In this document: positions 4,741 to 5,072 of the stretch, piece by piece
How positions within the stretch are numbered: the stretch's first letter is position 1
Layout: each line of letters starts with the position of its first letter
Assembly: GCA_030691805.1 (NCBI GenBank)
Contig: JAUYDP010000148.1
Span: 1-5,072 of the forward strand
Source: Dehalococcoidia bacterium
GTDB lineage: Bacteria; Chloroflexota; Dehalococcoidia; JAUYDP01
Direction: 5' to 3'
Length of the DNA: 5,072 nt
Notes under the pieces: generated by a model
Database searches by the model: none
Told to the model about the DNA's origin: nothing
Seen by the model: the letters and a program-made list of their open reading frames with translations, nothing else
Made by a program: the position numbers and the translations under genes

Positions 4741-5072
4741 CTATCCTTGGGCCGGCTGGCAGTGGTCTTGGCCAGGGTTCCCTGCCCATCCTGGGGCGGG
4801 CCAAGCAAGGGAGCAGAGGATTCCGTGAGAGGCTCAGCACTGGACGCCTGGGATTGCTGAGGGGCATAGGATGCTGGTTCCTGGGGGACGGGGTCCAGGG
4901 CCTTTCTCCTTTCCTGGGCCTTCTCCACCTCAACTTCTCTGGTTAGCTCATCTGTCAGCTCTGATGATGCCCGCCGGAACTCCCGCATGGCCTTGCCAAC
5001 GGCTCCACCGATCTCCGGTAATTTGCGAGGTCCAAAAACGATCAGGGCGATAACCAGGATGATAAGCATCTC
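4737..5072 (-). CDS. tatA: Sec-independent translocase subunit TatA/TatB type, N-terminus missing
   Basis: The product belongs to the TatA/TatB family, which forms the pore or receptor of the twin-arginine pathway for folded proteins. The gene enters from the right edge: codon 5070-5072 is GAG, and the E-M-L-I-I-L that follows matches the family's internal ELLxIL, so the Met at 5069 is not the start; only about 5-10 residues are missing. The transmembrane helix (LIILVIALIVF) is followed by the hinge GPRKLPEIGG and an amphipathic helix (VGKAMREFRRASSELTDELTREVEVEKAQERRKAL). The last 50 or so residues are a Pro/Gln/Ser-rich disordered tail. At about 115-120 residues it is longer than most TatA and near TatB in size, so A or B type cannot be settled. 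The stop codon lies in the first unit of a tandem repeat. A 349-base gap follows, so it is probably not in one unit with rplS. Confidence 0.88.
   Translation of the reverse strand, partial: EMLIILVIALIVFGPRKLPEIGGAVGKAMREFRRASSELTDELTREVEVEKAQERRKALDPVPQEPASYAPQQSQASSAEPLTESSAPLLGPPQDGQGTLAKTTASRPKDS

Noticed and set aside
4523..4933. Minus-strand open frame of 136 codons across the tat 3' half and the repeats
   Set aside because: Its second half is a translation of the heptamer and 9-base repeats (Ser/Gln/Leu-rich runs) and its first half overlaps tat in another frame. There is no family motif.

Overview
All recognisable genes lie on the minus strand, so the window reads biologically from right (5072) to left (1). 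In that order it holds the 3' part of a TatA/TatB-type gene, a 349-base intergenic stretch with repeats and the likely control region of the next gene, rplS (ribosomal protein L19), priA (primosomal helicase N'), def (peptide deformylase), and the 5' two thirds of secD, which runs off the left edge. Gene spacing from rplS onward is 1, 69 and 61 bases with no opposing gene, so rplS-priA-def-secD is most simply read as one operon.

The proteins look like those of Chloroflexota, most probably the Dehalococcoidia or relatives. The deformylase (IDGSIHRLLDDLVETM, GVGLAAPQVGV, a C-terminal DHLES) and the Tat protein resemble what I remember of Dehalococcoides proteins. This is recall, not a search. 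The DNA is moderately GC-rich, unlike AT-rich Dehalococcoides itself, so an uncultured or environmental relative is likely.

Region by region: 4737-5072 is the Tat subunit without its first residues. 4388-4736 is non-coding and is the most structured part of the window. It carries a heptamer-periodic tandem repeat touching the tat stop codon, a 75-base inverted element built of 9-base units, a promoter-like -35/-10 pair whose spacer holds a perfect dyad, and an rplS leader of about 130 bases with a strong two-part hairpin. 4019-4387 is rplS, 1603-4017 priA, 1039-1533 def and 1-977 secD. Three consecutive genes (rplS, priA, def) use non-ATG starts.

The genes connect ribosome structure (L19), removal of the N-formyl group from nascent chains (Def) and membrane export (SecD, with a Tat subunit upstream), with replication restart (PriA) in the same transcription unit. 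I found no defence system, CRISPR array, tRNA, rRNA, transposase or evidently new protein family. The points worth following are the rplS leader and promoter dyads and the two small repeat families.
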